Origin: Azolla caroliniana
Taxonomy: Eukaryota > Polypodiophyta
Reading direction: 5' to 3'
DNA length: 64,000 nt
Assembly (NCBI GenBank): GCA_043228905.1
Contig: JBHGNT010000011.1
Span: forward strand, 8,060,001 to 8,124,000
Below the pieces are notes generated by a model. That model searched no databases. It worked only from the letters and a program-made list of their open reading frames with translations, and was not told the DNA's origin. Below, piece after piece: positions 62,692 to 64,000 of the stretch. The translations under genes were made by a program, and so were the position numbers. Every line of letters starts with the position of its first letter. Position 1 is the first letter of the stretch.

Positions 62692-63806
62692 CCTGCCTTC
62701 TCTGGCTAGCGGCCCCTCATCATTGCTTTCCGCCGTTCGTGTTAGTGCATGCTCAATCATTTGTTGTTCCGCGTGCTCCTCGGCCATCCGTTGTGAGACT
62801 TTTATTTGTTGTGTCGCCAAAAATTCCATGAGTTCGTAAGTAGTTCCGAACTGTAGCAGTGTGTCGAACTCATGGCTTGTGTCCGGAATGTCCAGATACT
62901 TTAGGACCTCTCTTTCCATCGTAAACACACATTTCCCCCGCTGTGACTGGGCCGTAATGATCAGTCGTGGTTCTCGGATTATTTCGAAAGTGGTGTTGGG
63001 CTCCGTAGTTGTGGAACTGTCGACCAAGGCGGTTGTCTTTGTGGCCGTGGTTGTGTCTTTAACTAATCCGCGCCATTTCGTCATTTCATCCTCGGGCTTT
63101 CCTGGCGTTGCTTGGCTTCCTGCACTTGCGGAGCTTCCTCCCTACTCTCCGGCCGTTCTCCCTGTGATGTCCGCGTGTTGGGTTGGGAAGATTGGGGTTC
63201 ATCCTCCCATTCCGTGGTAGCCAACTCCGCTAACCTCTATTTCACGAAACGTGGCGGCGGCGTGTGTTTGCTGGGTTGTGGTGTGGGCAGACCTCGGGGT
63301 GGAAATAGTATCGTTAGATACTGTTGTATGATTGGCCTTAACTTTTTGCCGCCTTGATACGCGTGAAGGCCATCCCGTAACGTTGGTCCCGTAATTACCC
63401 CCCAATCGACCGTGCGCCCTTCAAAGGTATCAATGATGATGCCTGCCTTCTGCTTTGGCATCCCATAGGCATTTACATGCACGCATTCTACCTCCAACAA
63501 GAACTTGGCTATTTCGTGAAAGAAGGGGTCAGGGATTTCCTTCGTCCTGTATGCTTTGGCGGATGTCGAATATGCCCCGAAATATCTCTGCAAGGTTTCC
63601 GCAGGAGGGATGTCGAAATGTCTTTCTCCAAGCGATGACAGGTCAAGCTTCTTCCAGATGGATGTGTTGGTGACCGTGTTTATATTGAGTTTCCTGGCAA
63701 TGTCCAAGGCTTTAGGGTGAGCAGGTGCCTCGGCAACTTTGATGTATCCATCCAGTCGCTTTTCGACGAGCCATCTACGCAAGGCGGCAGAAATAGGGAT
63801 CGACAT
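62692..63806 (-). pseudogene. K2 N-terminal domain and linker
   Basis: The Met at 63806 is preferred because it aligns with the K1 Met at 48343. The frame 63806-63237 (190 aa) is open: SAALRRWLVEKRLDGYIKVA, AHPKALDIARKLNINTVTN, PAETLQRYFGAYSTSAKAYR, FLLEVECVHVNAYGMPKQKA, RTVDWGVITGPTLRDGLHAY and LRPIIQQYLTILFPP, then a Pro/Lys tail. A frame break and two stops, then 63084-62697: a Thr-rich linker, HEFDTLLQFGTTYELMEFLA and RMAEEHAEQQMIEHALTR. No catalytic motif recognised; role unknown. Upstream Met at 63899 would read into the LTR. Confidence 0.65.
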
Positions 63807-63850
63807 CGTAGGTGGGTGAGACTTGTGGGTAGTGTTAGTGGGTGAGGTAT

Positions 63851-64000
63851 TGTAAAAGAATACGTTGTGCGGAAGCGTGTGCGAAAACACAGAGTACACA
63901 GTTTGGAGGAATAAGACAATTCAATAAAATGCAGAGATGGAGATGGAGATGGAGAGAGAGAGAGAGAGAGCAGATAACAGAAAACTCAGATTCAAAATAA
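63851..64000 (-). repeat. end of an LTR of the copia B family
   Basis: Reverse complement matches 6560-6701 (TGAATCTGAGTTTTCTG ... CGTATTCTTTTACA), with a longer CT and CCATCT repeat at 63939-63970. No copia primer site follows its end; K2 sequence (ATACCTCACCCACTAAC) does. It runs off the window, so solo, 3' or 5' LTR cannot be told. Confidence 0.75.

Larger units (their letters stand above)
57585..63806 (-). mobile_element. element K2: second copy of the K family, split by H
   Basis: Minus strand: N-terminal domain and linker 63806-62697, coiled-coil part 58770-57585. H lies between with duplication CCTGC; without it the frame reads REGRHRNVSIRRMGIELPPL. Length about 2.3 kb without H. The left end is CCTGGCACGCCTGTGAGAC directly before the A/D-type LTR. 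The right end lies 45 bases from an LTR of the copia B family. Aligned with K1 from start to KDDRGFYK. Confidence 0.65.

Overview
This is land-plant nuclear DNA made almost entirely of LTR retrotransposons and their debris. The evidence is Ty1/copia and Ty3/gypsy polyprotein pieces on both strands, tRNA-type primer binding sites, TATA boxes inside LTRs, and repeated, very recent nesting. I found no convincing host gene, rRNA gene, functional tRNA gene or CRISPR array. The species cannot be read from the window. No frame except that of element H is both long and intact, so nearly everything is a pseudogene.

Layout (element names are mine). 1-6 kb: gypsy A (+), broken by a solo LTR (3145-4336). 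6.4-11.3 kb: copia B (+), broken by a solo LTR (7072-7923) and then by gypsy E (-, 11316-24829). E carries gypsy F (-, 16520-23330) inside its gag. 24.8-32.0 kb: the 3' part of element M (+). It reads integrase tail, a second retropepsin-like domain, a hairpin array, ORFs of unknown function, a polypurine tract and an LTR. 32.2-48.5 kb: element K1 (-), an unknown ORF family with a coiled coil. It is split by copia G (33419-39645), which itself carries a solo LTR, and by copia I (40734-47838), which itself carries the truncated copia J. 48.8-57.6 kb: gypsy D (-), a relative of A, split by two small non-autonomous elements, L (50407-52211) and C (54033-56901). 57.6-63.8 kb: K2 (-), a second copy of the K family, split by H (58771-62691), a young element with apparently identical LTRs. 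63.85-64 kb: the end of an LTR of the copia B family.

Insertion order follows from interrupted reading frames and target-site duplications: CCTGC for H, CCTAC for G, AAGTA for I, CTAAT for the solo LTR in G, GTGGG for L, ATGGY for C, and 4-bp ACGT and ACGC for F and the 7072 solo LTR. K1, K2, D, B and E are the oldest layers; F and especially H are young.

How the parts could work together: A/D-type elements encode gag, protease, RT, RNase H and integrase. L (gag only), C (no polyprotein) and perhaps K (unknown ORF) share the same kind of primer binding site and could have been mobilised in trans. H has gag and protease but lacks the RT catalytic core, RNase H and integrase, so it also needs help. 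The less ordinary signals are the K and M ORF families, inverted primer-site-like motifs beside 3' LTRs, tRNA-spaced A/B boxes inside LTRs of the E lineage, and a nine-unit hairpin array in M.
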